Shown: one piece after another, positions 1-8,855 of the stretch
Layout: every line of letters begins with the position of its first letter
Numbering within the stretch: the stretch's first letter is position 1
Origin: JBCCTX01 sp965263105
GTDB taxonomy: Bacteria; Bacteroidota; Bacteroidia; J057
DNA length: 64,000 nt
Direction of reading: 5' to 3'
Assembly: GCA_965263105.1 (NCBI GenBank)
Contig: CBDHGL010000002.1
Span: forward strand, 744,001-808,000
The notes under the pieces: generated by a model
What the model was told of the DNA's origin: nothing
Database searches by the model: none
The model's input: only the letters and a program-made list of their open reading frames with translations
Made by a program: the position numbers and the translations under genes

Positions 1-1
1 C

Positions 2-1573
2 TATACCTGGGGTGAAGTCGGCCAAATGGCCCGCAAATTAGCTACGGGCCTTCACTCCTTAGGCCTGCCTCCCAAAAGTCATATTGGCTTGGTATCCAAA
101 AACTGCAGAGAATGGATGATTGCAGATCTAGCCATTATGATGGCAGGTTACGTTTCAGTACCCTTCTATCCCACCCTTACGGCTGATCAGCTCAATCAAG
201 TGATCAACCTGGGAGACGTTAAAGCCATGTTTGTAGGAAAATTAGAAGTATGGGAGGGTATGCGAGCGGGCGTTCCAGAGGGGATGCCTATTATTCGCTT
301 CCCTCATTATGAGAATAACTCAGTTGTTACGGAAGGAGAAGCCTGGGACGACTGGCTCAACAAATTTGAGCCCTTAGAAGGAAAACCCTTGCCCAGCAAT
401 GACGATCTATGGACCATCGTTTTTACCTCGGGAACCACAGGTATCCCCAAAGGGGTCATGCTCACCCATGGAACAACGGCCGCCGTTGCTTCGCTCAGTG
501 AAAAATCTAACCCGCTACGACTGGACCGAAATGGAGACAATGCCTTTTTCTCTTTTCTCCCCCTTAACCATATAGCTGAACGGGCCTTGATAGAATTGGG
601 CTGTTTATTTTTTGGAGGAAGCATTTCCTTTACCGAATCTCTAGACCGCTTTGCCCAAAATTTAAAAGATACCCGACCGACCTTTTTCTTCGCAGTTCCC
701 AGAATCTGGACCAAACTTCAGCTAGGGGTTCTCGGCAAAATGCCCCAGAAAAAACTCAACCGAATGCTCAAAATTCCCATTCTCTCAGGTGTTGTGAAGA
801 AAAAAATCGCCACAGGTCTGGGATTGGAAAGAACGCGTATTCGCATTTCAGGCGCAGCTCCTTTAGGGGAGCCTCTGAAAGTTTGGTTTGCCAGCATTGG
901 CCTTCCTATCTCAGAGGGCTATGGAATGTCGGAAAACTGTGCAACTACCTCTATCCTGTTGGATAACGAAATGCGCCCAGGTTCTGTAGGAAGGCCTGTG
1001 GAGGGAGTTGAAGTAAAAATTGAGGAAGGCACTGGAGAGATATGTATGAAGGCCCCCTTCAATATGATTGGCTATTACAATGCCCCGGAAAAGACGGCAG
1101 AAACCCTCAAAGACGGCTGGCTGCACACAGGCGATCAGGGAAAATTAGATGAGGACGGCTATCTCTACATTACAGGAAGGGTAAAAGACACCTTCAAAAC
1201 CTCCAAAGGGAAATTCATCGTTCCTGCTCCCATCGAGTTTGAGTTTGGCGGCAACAATGACATAGAACAAATCTGTGTGTTAGGCTTAGGACTTCCCCAG
1301 CCCCTGGCCATGGTGGTACCGTCTGAAATTGGCTTGGCCAAGTCCAAAGAAGAGTTGGAGGCCAGCCTCAAGAACAACCTGGAAGAAGCCAACGAGAAGC
1401 TTCCTAAATATAGTAAGCTATGTACCTTAGTCGTTGCCAAAGAGCCTTTTTCAGTAGAAAATGGCTTATTGACTCCTACCCTTAAGGTCAAGCGCAATGT
1501 CCTTAACGAGCGCTTTAAGGCTAAGCTCGACGAGTGGTATGAGAAGAAGACTGACATTGTTTGGGAGGAATAA
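2..1573 (+). CDS. AMP-dependent long-chain acyl-CoA synthetase (5' end outside window)
   Basis: Activates fatty acids with ATP and CoA through an acyl-adenylate (ANL superfamily). The reading frame is open from base 2, before the first ATG at 26, and the residues before it (YTWGEVGQ) fit the family, so the true start lies upstream of the window. The P-loop-like motif TSGTTGIPKG lies near base 430, followed by GYGMSEN near 920 and the GWLHTGD hinge region near 1120. The product is soluble. The family normally ends with a catalytic Lys domain; here the C-terminus continues to EEKKTDIVWEE, which looks complete. It is followed by a repeat-bearing intergenic stretch and a dehalogenase-like gene, so no operon partner is evident. 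The family assignment is firm; chain-length preference cannot be read from the sequence. Confidence 0.9.
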   Translation, partial: YTWGEVGQMARKLATGLHSLGLPPKSHIGLVSKNCREWMIADLAIMMAGYVSVPFYPTLTADQLNQVINLGDVKAMFVGKLEVWEGMRAGVPEGMPIIRFPHYENNSVVTEGEAWDDWLNKFEPLEGKPLPSNDDLWTIVFTSGTTGIPKGVMLTHGTTAAVASLSEKSNPLRLDRNGDNAFFSFLPLNHIAERALIELGCLFFGGSISFTESLDRFAQNLKDTRPTFFFAVPRIWTKLQLGVLGKMPQKKLNRMLKIPILSGVVKKKIATGLGLERTRIRISGAAPLGEPLKVWFASIGLPISEGYGMSENCATTSILLDNEMRPGSVGRPVEGVEVKIEEGTGEICMKAPFNMIGYYNAPEKTAETLKDGWLHTGDQGKLDEDGYLYITGRVKDTFKTSKGKFIVPAPIEFEFGGNNDIEQICVLGLGLPQPLAMVVPSEIGLAKSKEELEASLKNNLEEANEKLPKYSKLCTLVVAKEPFSVENGLLTPTLKVKRNVLNERFKAKLDEWYEKKTDIVWEE

Positions 1574-1581
1574 ATGGTTAA

Positions 1582-1710
1582 TAGTCGATAGTCCACGGTC
1601 CATAGAGTGAGCAGGTGTGAGGAGCGAGTAATTTGTCAATTTTAGTAAACAAAATACGCTCACCATTCAGCTCTCTCCTAACTCCTTATTCTGGACTGTC
1701 GACTGTGGAC
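1582..1710. repeat. Intergenic element bounded by heptamer-type inverted motifs
   Basis: The gap between the acyl-CoA ligase and the dehalogenase carries AGTCGATAGTCCACGGTCC at 1582-1600 and, in inverse sense, GGACTGTCGACTGTGGAC at 1693-1710, about 90 bases apart. Both are built from the same quasi-heptamer (GACTATG / GACTGTC). The same motif recurs near 21.9, 39.8, 43.9, 47.65, 49.3 and 50.7 kb, always between genes. Confidence 0.6.
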
Positions 1711-1727
1711 AAAAAAACTAACATCCT

Positions 1728-2618
1728 ATGAACATACTCGAAACCCCCAATGAGCGCTTTGAAAACCTCCCCGACTTTCCCTTTTCGCCCAAGTATATTG
1801 AGGTGGGAAATGGCTTAAAGATGCATTACGTAGAGGAAGGTCCCCAAGGAGGAGAAGTTGTCTTATTGCTTCATGGAGAACCCAGTTGGTCTTTCCTATA
1901 TCGTAAAATGATACCTGTGTTCGCCGAAGCAGGTTATCGGGTTCTGGCTCCCGACCTCATCGGTTTTGGTAAGTCTTCCAAGCCTACAGAAATGGGCGAC
2001 TATAGCTACCAGAAACACGTTGAATGGATTCATTCCTTTATTTCTCAACTAGATTTGAAGGGGATTAATCTCTTCTGTCAGGATTGGGGCGGCTTAATAG
2101 GCCTTCGGTTGGTTGCGGAAACGGATCGCTTCGCCCGTGTGGTAGCAGGGAATACAGGTATGCCTACTGGGGATCAGCAGATGCCAGAGGCCTTTCTGAA
2201 ATGGCAGGAGTTTTCCCAGAAGGTTCCCGAACTACCTGTAGGGAATATCCTACAAAACTCTACCGTTCGAACGCTTAGTCCGGAGGAAATAGCCGCCTAT
2301 GAGGCTCCCTTTCCCGATGCGAGTTATCAGGCCGGGGCCAAAATTTTTCCGTCTTTGGTTCCTACCCGTCCCGATGATCCCGCTTCCGAAGCCAATCGGG
2401 CTGCATGGAAGAAGCTCATGACTTGGGACAAGCCTTTTTTGACCCTCTTTAGCGATTCGGATCCCATTACCAAGGGAGGAGAAAAAGTCATGAAAAAACT
2501 CATCCCGGGTACACAAGGGCAAGATCATCATATCATCGAAGCTGGGGGACATTTCTTGCAGGAAGATAAAGGGGAAGAAATAGCCGAGCGGATGATTGCT
2601 TTTATGAAAAGTACGTAA
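1728..2618 (+). CDS. Haloalkane dehalogenase-like alpha/beta hydrolase (DhlA subfamily)
   Basis: Predicted to cleave carbon-halogen bonds hydrolytically in the cytoplasm. The 296-residue protein has the haloalkane dehalogenase signature: HGEP at 49-52 (oxyanion region, Glu as in DhlA), nucleophile Asp119 in QDWGG with the adjacent halide-binding Trp120, a cap-domain Trp159 in FLKWQ where DhlA has its second halide-binding Trp, an acidic residue at Asp243 or Asp245, and catalytic His275 in AGGHF. The stretch around 190-210 (YEAPFPDASYQAG) also resembles DhlA closely. No signal peptide is visible. An SDR gene follows 61 bases downstream on the same strand, a possible partner for oxidising the alcohol product. 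Family assignment is strong; the true substrate is unknown, since many homologues act on few or no halides. Confidence 0.88.
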   Translation: MNILETPNERFENLPDFPFSPKYIEVGNGLKMHYVEEGPQGGEVVLLLHGEPSWSFLYRKMIPVFAEAGYRVLAPDLIGFGKSSKPTEMGDYSYQKHVEWIHSFISQLDLKGINLFCQDWGGLIGLRLVAETDRFARVVAGNTGMPTGDQQMPEAFLKWQEFSQKVPELPVGNILQNSTVRTLSPEEIAAYEAPFPDASYQAGAKIFPSLVPTRPDDPASEANRAAWKKLMTWDKPFLTLFSDSDPITKGGEKVMKKLIPGTQGQDHHIIEAGGHFLQEDKGEEIAERMIAFMKST

Positions 2619-2679
2619 AAAAGGGCGGGCATATTCTTGGATTCATCCCTATATTAGTTTATCAACCTAAAATTGAGGC

Positions 2680-3387
2680 ATGTCGAACTCTGTTTCAAAA
2701 ACAGCTCTGGTAACAGGAGCCAATAAGGGCATTGGCCTAGAAATAGCCCGCCAATTGGGTAAGAAAGGCTTCTATGTCCTACTCAGTGCACGGAATCAGC
2801 GGCGAGGCGAAAGTGCCTGGCAGCAACTTCAAGCTGAAGGGATTCAAGGAGATTTTCTCTTGATGGATGTAGGCTCCAAACCGAGTATTCAAGAAGCATT
2901 TGATCATGCGAAAGAGAAAGTCCCACAACTAGATATCTTGGTGAACAATGCGGGCATTCTAGTGGACGAAGGGAAGACCCTCCTTTCTATTTCAGAAGAA
3001 GACTTTACCCAGACCCTACAAATTAATGCCTTAGGGGCCTATCAGGTAGTACGGACCTTTCTCCCCCTAATGAATAAGGGAGGCAGAATCATCATGGTAT
3101 CCAGTGGAGCGGGGATCATTTCGGGAGGAGTTTCCTCCTTTGCCCCTGCTTACGCCGTATCCAAAACGCTGATGAATACCCTTACCCAACATCTGGCCCG
3201 CGACCTTGAACCCAAGGGAATCACCATAAACGCCGTTTCTCCCGGATGGGTACGAACAGACATGGGGGGGTCAGGAGCCAATCGATCTGTGGAAAAGGGG
3301 GCTGAAACTCCCGTATGGTTGGCTATAGAGGCTCCGGCTTCTCTGACAGGTAAATTTTTGCACGACAAAAAAGAAATAGCCTGGTGA
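2680..3387 (+). CDS. SDR family NAD(P)-dependent oxidoreductase
   Basis: Classical short-chain dehydrogenase/reductase of 235 residues. The cofactor motif TGANKGIG is at 12-19, NNAG at 89-92, Asn116 in the helix alpha-4 position, Ser141/142 before the active site, and the catalytic YxxxK as Tyr158-Lys162. The PGWVRTDMGG stretch follows. The ANKGIG form and the missing C-terminal extension resemble carbonyl-reductase-like SDRs, which tend to use NADPH. It sits 61 bases after the dehalogenase-like gene and may be co-transcribed with it. The substrate cannot be inferred. Confidence 0.88.
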   Translation: MSNSVSKTALVTGANKGIGLEIARQLGKKGFYVLLSARNQRRGESAWQQLQAEGIQGDFLLMDVGSKPSIQEAFDHAKEKVPQLDILVNNAGILVDEGKTLLSISEEDFTQTLQINALGAYQVVRTFLPLMNKGGRIIMVSSGAGIISGGVSSFAPAYAVSKTLMNTLTQHLARDLEPKGITINAVSPGWVRTDMGGSGANRSVEKGAETPVWLAIEAPASLTGKFLHDKKEIAW

Positions 3388-3449
3388 AACCGAAGAAAAA
3401 TAATCTGTGTATATTTAACTAATTCGATTTTTACCTTAATATTTCCTCC

Positions 3450-4040
3450 ATGGCGGAAAAGGCCTTATCCTCATATTTGTATGAAGAATACCTTGCCCTC
3501 GAAGCATCCTCCTCAACAAAGTATGAATTTCATGGGGGATATATAGCGGCGATGGCTGGTGGTACCCTGGCTCATGGACAAATTGCTGTAAATGTTGGTA
3601 CGAGTATTTCTTCAGAGATTACAAAAAATGGGAAACCTTGTAACTCCTATAGCAGCGATGTAAAAGTTCGGATTGATTCTACTGACAGGACTTTTTACCC
3701 AGACTTTTCGGTTGTGTGTGGGGAAGTCCAAACTGCCGAGAATGATTCAAATGCCCTGATCAATCCCATTTTGATTCTAGAGGTCCTATCTGATTCTACC
3801 GTTGCCTTTGATCGGGGGGCTAAATTTTCACATTACAGAGAAATTACCAGCCTAAAGGAGTATATATTGGTCAGCCAACAAGAGGCCATGGTAGATATAT
3901 TTTTCAGGACAAAAGATGGTACCTGGGAAATTCATACATACACTGATTTAGAAGAGTCTATCCCCTTAAAGTCCCTTGAATGTACCATCCATATGCGAGA
4001 CATATATCGACGTGTTCCTGGGATAGATAAGGGATTGTAA
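3450..4040 (+). CDS. Uma2 family protein (putative PD-(D/E)XK endonuclease fold)
   Basis: A 196-residue Uma2/DUF820 protein. The N-terminal segment KYEFHGGYIAAMAGGT is the family hallmark (here FHGG where most have F.dGei), followed by the SSDVKVRI and YPDFSVVCG segments with the acidic residue of the nuclease core and LILEVLSDST with the E-x-L core. The fold is nuclease-like, but no biological role is established for the family; members are abundant in cyanobacteria and Bacteroidota and spread horizontally. It starts 62 bases after the SDR gene. No partner such as an antitoxin is seen next to it. Confidence 0.85.
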   Translation: MAEKALSSYLYEEYLALEASSSTKYEFHGGYIAAMAGGTLAHGQIAVNVGTSISSEITKNGKPCNSYSSDVKVRIDSTDRTFYPDFSVVCGEVQTAENDSNALINPILILEVLSDSTVAFDRGAKFSHYREITSLKEYILVSQQEAMVDIFFRTKDGTWEIHTYTDLEESIPLKSLECTIHMRDIYRRVPGIDKGL

Positions 4041-4135
4041 AAGCAAAGGAGGGACTATATAAGGCTGATAAAATAGATATTCAATAAATTTTTCTCTACA
4101 ATAGATATACCCCATTCAAACTCATCACAAGCTCT

Positions 4136-5713
4136 ATGCGCTACTCTTACTTGACTATTTCCTTAATCTTCGGGTTACTGCTCATTCCTGCGTCCTTATT
4201 TTCTCAACGCGGGACCCCTCCTGCTTTGGAACAGATAGAAAATTCCCAGCCGAGAAATGTCATCTTCATCCTCAGCGATGACCACCGCTGGGACTTCATG
4301 GGTTTTATGAACAAGGTCCCTTGGCTGGAGACACCGGTGATGGACCGATTAGCACGGGAAGGCGCCCATTTTCCCAATGCCTTCGTGACCACCTCCCTCT
4401 GTTCTCCCAGCCGAGCTTCTATCCTCACAGGAACCTACTCACATAGCCATACAGTTGTAGATAACCAGGCCCCAGACCCTGGTGACTTAATCTTTTTCCC
4501 CCAATACCTTCAGAATTCTGGTTACCAGACCGCCTATGTGGGTAAATGGCACATGGGAGACGCCAACGACAGCCCCAGACCCGGCTTTGACCATTGGGTG
4601 AGCTTCCGAGGTCAAGGAGTCTACTACAATCCTTCGCTCAATGTAAACGGAGAGCGCGTTACCTACGACGATTCAACTTACATGAGTGACGTTTTGACGG
4701 AATACGCCCTCGATTTTCTCAAAAATAGAGACGAAGAAAAGCCCTTCTTTTTGTACTTGTCTCATAAAGCCGTGCATGCTGAATTTTCCCCTGCCAAACG
4801 CCACCGCGATAGTTACGCAGACAAAGAACTCATCTATCCTCCCTCTTTCCGAACTTCTGACCAACCGATAAGGGGCAAGAGAAATTTCGGGGCAGGAGGT
4901 CCCGACTTTCGAGTACCTCACCTAGAACCCAATATGACGGACTCCTATTACGGCCCAGGTCGTATGCCGGACTGGCAGAAGATGCAACGCGAAGGCTGGC
5001 ATGGGGTCGATTATATGTATCACGGACGCATGGACTTTGAAGAATTTTTTCGAAGGTATTGTGAGACGCTAAGAGGGGTAGATGAAAGCATTGGTTCTGT
5101 CATGAGCTACCTAGAGGAAGCGGGTTTGGATGAGTCTACCCTCATTATTTACATGGGCGATAATGGCTTTTCTTTTGGGGAGCACGGACTCATAGACAAA
5201 CGCCATTTCTACGAAGAATCGGCCAAGGTGCCCTTCCTGGTACGCTGTCCCGAGTTATTTGAGGGGGGACAAACCATGAATAGTATGGTGCAAAATATAG
5301 ATATTGCTCCTACAGTTTTGGAATTGGCCGGTCTTCAGTCCCCTGACTATTTTCACGGAGCTTCTATCCTCCCCGTCCTCCAGGGTAATACCGATGGCTG
5401 GCGCAATCGCATATTTTATGAATATTATTGGGAATACGATTTCCCTCATACGCCCACCATGCACGGGGTGCGTACCGATCGGTATAAGTATATCCGTTAC
5501 CACGGCATTTGGGATACCAACGAGTTCTATGATCTCCAGGAAGACCCCCATGAGACCAACAATCTCATAGCCGCCCCTGAGCACCAGGAACTGATCAAAA
5601 GCCTGGCAGGAGATATTTATGATTGGCTGGAAACGACCAACGGCCTGCAGATTCCGTTGAAGCGAACGATTAAGCATCGTTATGGGGATCATAGGAACCA
5701 GAAGGTACATTAA
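4136..5713 (+). CDS. Secreted sulfatase (type I, formylglycine-dependent)
   Basis: Hydrolyses sulfate esters, probably on polysaccharides, in the periplasm or outside the cell. A signal peptide covers residues 1-23 (hydrophobic core ISLIFGLLLIPASLFSQ). The metal-binding Asp pair is in LSDDHRW (48-49), and the formylglycine motif CSPSR has Cys89 as the modified residue. GKWHMGD and the later DNG(F)SFGEHG segment supply further ligands. Its 525 residues are normal for the family. A DoxX-like gene follows after 17 bases. No formylglycine-generating enzyme or anaerobic maturase is encoded in this window, so maturation must depend on a gene elsewhere. Confidence 0.92.
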   Translation: MRYSYLTISLIFGLLLIPASLFSQRGTPPALEQIENSQPRNVIFILSDDHRWDFMGFMNKVPWLETPVMDRLAREGAHFPNAFVTTSLCSPSRASILTGTYSHSHTVVDNQAPDPGDLIFFPQYLQNSGYQTAYVGKWHMGDANDSPRPGFDHWVSFRGQGVYYNPSLNVNGERVTYDDSTYMSDVLTEYALDFLKNRDEEKPFFLYLSHKAVHAEFSPAKRHRDSYADKELIYPPSFRTSDQPIRGKRNFGAGGPDFRVPHLEPNMTDSYYGPGRMPDWQKMQREGWHGVDYMYHGRMDFEEFFRRYCETLRGVDESIGSVMSYLEEAGLDESTLIIYMGDNGFSFGEHGLIDKRHFYEESAKVPFLVRCPELFEGGQTMNSMVQNIDIAPTVLELAGLQSPDYFHGASILPVLQGNTDGWRNRIFYEYYWEYDFPHTPTMHGVRTDRYKYIRYHGIWDTNEFYDLQEDPHETNNLIAAPEHQELIKSLAGDIYDWLETTNGLQIPLKRTIKHRYGDHRNQKVH

Positions 5714-5730
5714 CTCCAACTTTACTCACT

Positions 5731-6093
5731 ATGCTACTAGCTAAAATTCTCACCTTTTTCTTCGCAGCCATCATGCTCCTGGGGGCCTATTACCATGTGG
5801 CTAATCCCAATTTCTATAAGCCTCTCGTACCTCCCTTTATTCCACTGAATGTAGCCAATATCTTATCCACTATTGCTGAGGCAGCCATAGGAATTGCCTT
5901 ACTAGTCCCCTCCCTCAGGAAGTGGGGGGCCTTAGGCTTTTTGCTCCTAATGATAGCCTTTCTACCCCTTCATACCTGGGATCTATTTCGGGAAAAACCT
6001 GCTATGGGTTCTCAGACGGCAGCGATTATTCGTTTTGTAATTCAGTTGCTTGTGATCTATGGGGGATGGTGGTTGTATCAAAAATATTCCTAA
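5731..6093 (+). CDS. DoxX-like small membrane protein
   Basis: The 120-residue product has four predicted membrane segments (about 3-20, 40-60, 68-85 and 97-115), the size and spacing typical of DoxX/MauE-type proteins, which are often linked to redox functions. A YHVANPNFYKPLVPPFIP segment between helices 1 and 2 is typical of the DoxX-like group in Bacteroidota. It lies 17 bases behind the sulfatase and is probably co-transcribed; a terminator hairpin follows. The function is not established. Confidence 0.72.
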   Translation: MLLAKILTFFFAAIMLLGAYYHVANPNFYKPLVPPFIPLNVANILSTIAEAAIGIALLVPSLRKWGALGFLLLMIAFLPLHTWDLFREKPAMGSQTAAIIRFVIQLLVIYGGWWLYQKYS

Positions 6094-6121
6094 GATGGAT
6101 GTTCCCTTGTATACCATATGC

Positions 6122-6163
6122 AAACTACCCTCCATACCATTTAGGTAAAGAGGGTAGTTTTTT
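6122..6163 (+). terminator. Rho-independent terminator after the sulfatase-DoxX pair
   Basis: AAACTACCCT at 6122-6131 pairs with AGGGTAGTTT at 6151-6160 and is followed by a T run. It lies between two convergent genes, so it may serve both directions. Confidence 0.75.
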
Positions 6164-6189
6164 CTAAGTCGTCAAATTTTCGCTGTCTA

Positions 6190-8037
6190 TCAGGCTAGCA
6201 CCTCAGGGGCTACTTTTGCAAATCGCAAAACGTCCATGATCCCGGCAAGTGGCATTCCTCTTTCTTGAGTGACAATTCCTCCAGCAGGATCCCAACCTTT
6301 ATTTAAATACGATTCAGGGTCTTCTCTCAGGAGACTTAGGAAGGTCATTCCGACAATCCAACTTCCCAGGCAGCCCAGGCGGTTTCCATTTTCTCTTATT
6401 TCGGCTTCTTTGAGCACATAAAACCACAGAGGCGTTCTATCTAGGAAATCTCCCTGGATAAAGATCGCTTGATCCTGTACAGAGACATTGGTCAACAGTT
6501 CCTGCTCCGTTAAAGGAGTATACGTTTGCCCATCTGGACAAATGGAAATATCATACTCAGACAGAAAATTGAGAATTGCCTGTGCCGTAGGGAGAGAAAG
6601 CAGGTATCCTCTTAGCAGATTTCTCCTGGCGAGGTGTTTCATGATCTGGTTAAACTGATCGAAGGGCACCTCAACATTGCTTTGGGTTTCTGCATCTAGC
6701 AATAGGAAATCCTCATTTTGCATTCCTGGATCTGTCAAATGAATACCGATCAGGGTATCAATTTTTCGTGAAAAACGAGGAGGAAACCCGGGAATAGGTG
6801 GCTGGTTTTGGGTATCAAAAAAGCGATCCCACTGAATGATCCAGTTGAAGGTAAGGGTATTGTTGAAGCTAGGTACAGGGGGTTGAATAATTCCTTTTTT
6901 GGCTGCTTCTGCTCCTTTTCCTGTAAAACTGAATAGCAAGTTGAAAGGGGCGCGGTCTTGAAAATTTCCTCCAAAACCAAAATTGAGGTTGTAATCGTAT
7001 TCATTTCGGACCATCGTATGCCCAAAACGATAAGCCGCTACGGAAAATTCAAGCGGCATGAAGGGCTTTCCTGGAGAATAGTCTTTAAAAAGATGAAATA
7101 AGTTTTGGTGCTCAGTTGCCTTAAGAATATGCTCCACGCGATCTTCTCCGATGATTTGATGGAGGAAGTCATTTACGACCAACCATTGATAGGTGAAAAC
7201 AACTTCCTTTCGGGCTTGGGCGAATAAGCCCTCATTAACAGCCTTACTTGAAGTTTCTTTTGGGGCACTCTCTTTGACGCGGAGCACATCTACCACGGCA
7301 TTGTGAAACTTCAACCAAGCCAAGTGAAATTGGGCTACCGCCAGGTTTTCGTCATTCCGCAAGTCCCCAATTAGGGCTAGTGTAGGAATTTCTCCATTAT
7401 TGGAACTGCCATTGATTCGCGGCAAATCTCGGTTGGGATTTTGGGGATCATCATCCAATCCTGGATCAGGAGTATCTCCGATTCCAGGAACTCCTACTCC
7501 TTCATTTACGCCAATTTTCAACTTAATAGGATCTCCTTCAAATCCATAAAAATCTGCCATGGCCCCCCAGGGGCCATCTTTATCCCCATATACGCTGTCC
7601 AGGTCAAAGAAAGGGGTACGCAGATTTTCAAAACTACCTACTACTGTATCTGGATCTGCGGGATCAAAATCGTCTTTGGTAATTTCCAATTCCAAATTTG
7701 GACTCGAGGCACCTGTCAGGTCATGGTCAATAAATTGACCCCAATAGGTGTATCCAGGAGGAATGATAGAGTTGTCATTGTCTATCGAGGCCTGGTCTAC
7801 CATGAGATCTGCCAAACGTTTGAGCATCTCAATCGTGGTAGGTTTGGGTTCGATGAGCGAGTCAGGATCATTTACTAGTTTGCGGAAAATGTAATTAAAA
7901 TCATTGCCCGACAACTTAAACACATTGGCGCGCTTGAATCTGGGATTAAAATAACATACAGGATTATTTTTGTCGTAACCAGGATGGTTACCATGATAGG
8001 AACGCAAGTTTACCTTGCTCTTAGAAACGTTTTTCAT
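6190..8037 (-). CDS. Animal-type haem peroxidase family protein
   Basis: The 615-residue protein belongs to the peroxidase-cyclooxygenase (animal haem peroxidase) superfamily. The distal motif WGQFIDHDLT contains Gln101, Asp104 and distal His105. TPFFDLDSVYG follows with the usual Ca-binding region, and AYRFGHTMVR holds the proximal His near residue 339. No signal peptide is visible (MKNVSKSKVNLRSYHG), so it is either cytoplasmic or exported by another route. Bacterial members oxidise halides or small aromatics; the substrate here is unknown. It is transcribed alone, convergent with the DoxX-like gene. Confidence 0.85.
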   Translation of the reverse strand: MKNVSKSKVNLRSYHGNHPGYDKNNPVCYFNPRFKRANVFKLSGNDFNYIFRKLVNDPDSLIEPKPTTIEMLKRLADLMVDQASIDNDNSIIPPGYTYWGQFIDHDLTGASSPNLELEITKDDFDPADPDTVVGSFENLRTPFFDLDSVYGDKDGPWGAMADFYGFEGDPIKLKIGVNEGVGVPGIGDTPDPGLDDDPQNPNRDLPRINGSSNNGEIPTLALIGDLRNDENLAVAQFHLAWLKFHNAVVDVLRVKESAPKETSSKAVNEGLFAQARKEVVFTYQWLVVNDFLHQIIGEDRVEHILKATEHQNLFHLFKDYSPGKPFMPLEFSVAAYRFGHTMVRNEYDYNLNFGFGGNFQDRAPFNLLFSFTGKGAEAAKKGIIQPPVPSFNNTLTFNWIIQWDRFFDTQNQPPIPGFPPRFSRKIDTLIGIHLTDPGMQNEDFLLLDAETQSNVEVPFDQFNQIMKHLARRNLLRGYLLSLPTAQAILNFLSEYDISICPDGQTYTPLTEQELLTNVSVQDQAIFIQGDFLDRTPLWFYVLKEAEIRENGNRLGCLGSWIVGMTFLSLLREDPESYLNKGWDPAGGIVTQERGMPLAGIMDVLRFAKVAPEVLA

Positions 8038-8213
8038 GACTATTTAATTTAATTTGGTGACAAATTAAGTGAGAGGGCGTTATAAATGTATAAAGAACTA
8101 ATACTAAGTACGAAGGTATAAATAAATTTGATTATCAAAAAATTTGACTTTGGCGAATGTATGAATTTTATAGCTAAGCCTTAGATTTTTACAACCGAAA
8201 AGCGAGAAATTCC

Positions 8214-8789
8214 CTAAGGCACCAACCACTTCCCTTTTCCGTTCTCCCGAGACAAATCAAACTCGGCCCTTAAATGCGCCAAACCAACCAGTTGAAGTAC
8301 TTCCACTCGAAGGGGGGTGAATTCTAATACACAGAAATATTGTTCGTTTATCGTCCCAATCCAGTCGTGCGCTGCGGAAGGATGGGGGATGGTAGAACCC
8401 GGAGCCAATCGAGAAGTATAGGCCTTTTTCAAGGGCTCAGGAATAGATTTCCAATAAGCCTGACAGAAGGAATCCTGATGATGGAGTATACAATGAACGT
8501 CCACCTGAACTTGAAACTTCTCTTCCGGATGATAAGCCAGTAGACTTGCTTGAGGATTTTGCTGGAGCTGCTCCACCTTTGCGGATCGAAGGTCTGTGAA
8601 AATGATAAATTTGTTATTCCCTGTCACATCTCGAAGGACCACATAGCGTTGCCTTACCTGCTCCTCCATTTGAGTTCCCAGATTGAGCAAACGAAAGGGA
8701 TGAGACCTATCGCTTGGGGCGCTTCGGAGTTGCTTCCAGACAAGTTCCCATACTTCAGCTAAGGTATTGTCTATTGTTATGAATGCCAT
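8214..8789 (-). CDS. Pyridoxamine 5'-phosphate oxidase-like FMN-binding protein
   Basis: The 191-residue protein has the split-barrel flavin fold of the PPOX group. The N-terminal half (PFRLLNLGT, RYVVLRDVTGNNKFIIFTDLRSAKVEQL) corresponds to the FMN-binding strands, and LLAYHPEEKFQVQVDV to the dimer strand. The Alr4036-type pattern, with an N-terminal W-x-L-V-W helix, fits better than genuine PdxH because the PLP-oxidase C-terminal signature is not evident. It probably binds FMN, and the reaction is unknown. It is divergent from the PqaA-like gene at 8856. Confidence 0.75.
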   Translation of the reverse strand: MAFITIDNTLAEVWELVWKQLRSAPSDRSHPFRLLNLGTQMEEQVRQRYVVLRDVTGNNKFIIFTDLRSAKVEQLQQNPQASLLAYHPEEKFQVQVDVHCILHHQDSFCQAYWKSIPEPLKKAYTSRLAPGSTIPHPSAAHDWIGTINEQYFCVLEFTPLRVEVLQLVGLAHLRAEFDLSRENGKGKWLVP

Positions 8790-8855
8790 TGGAATTAGAA
8801 AAATTCATCTGAATCCTCAAAATCTCTTATATTAGGTACCCAAAGTAAAACCCAC

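Noticed and set aside
7441..7878. 145-residue plus-strand frame
   Set aside because: Lies antisense inside the peroxidase gene without any recognisable feature.
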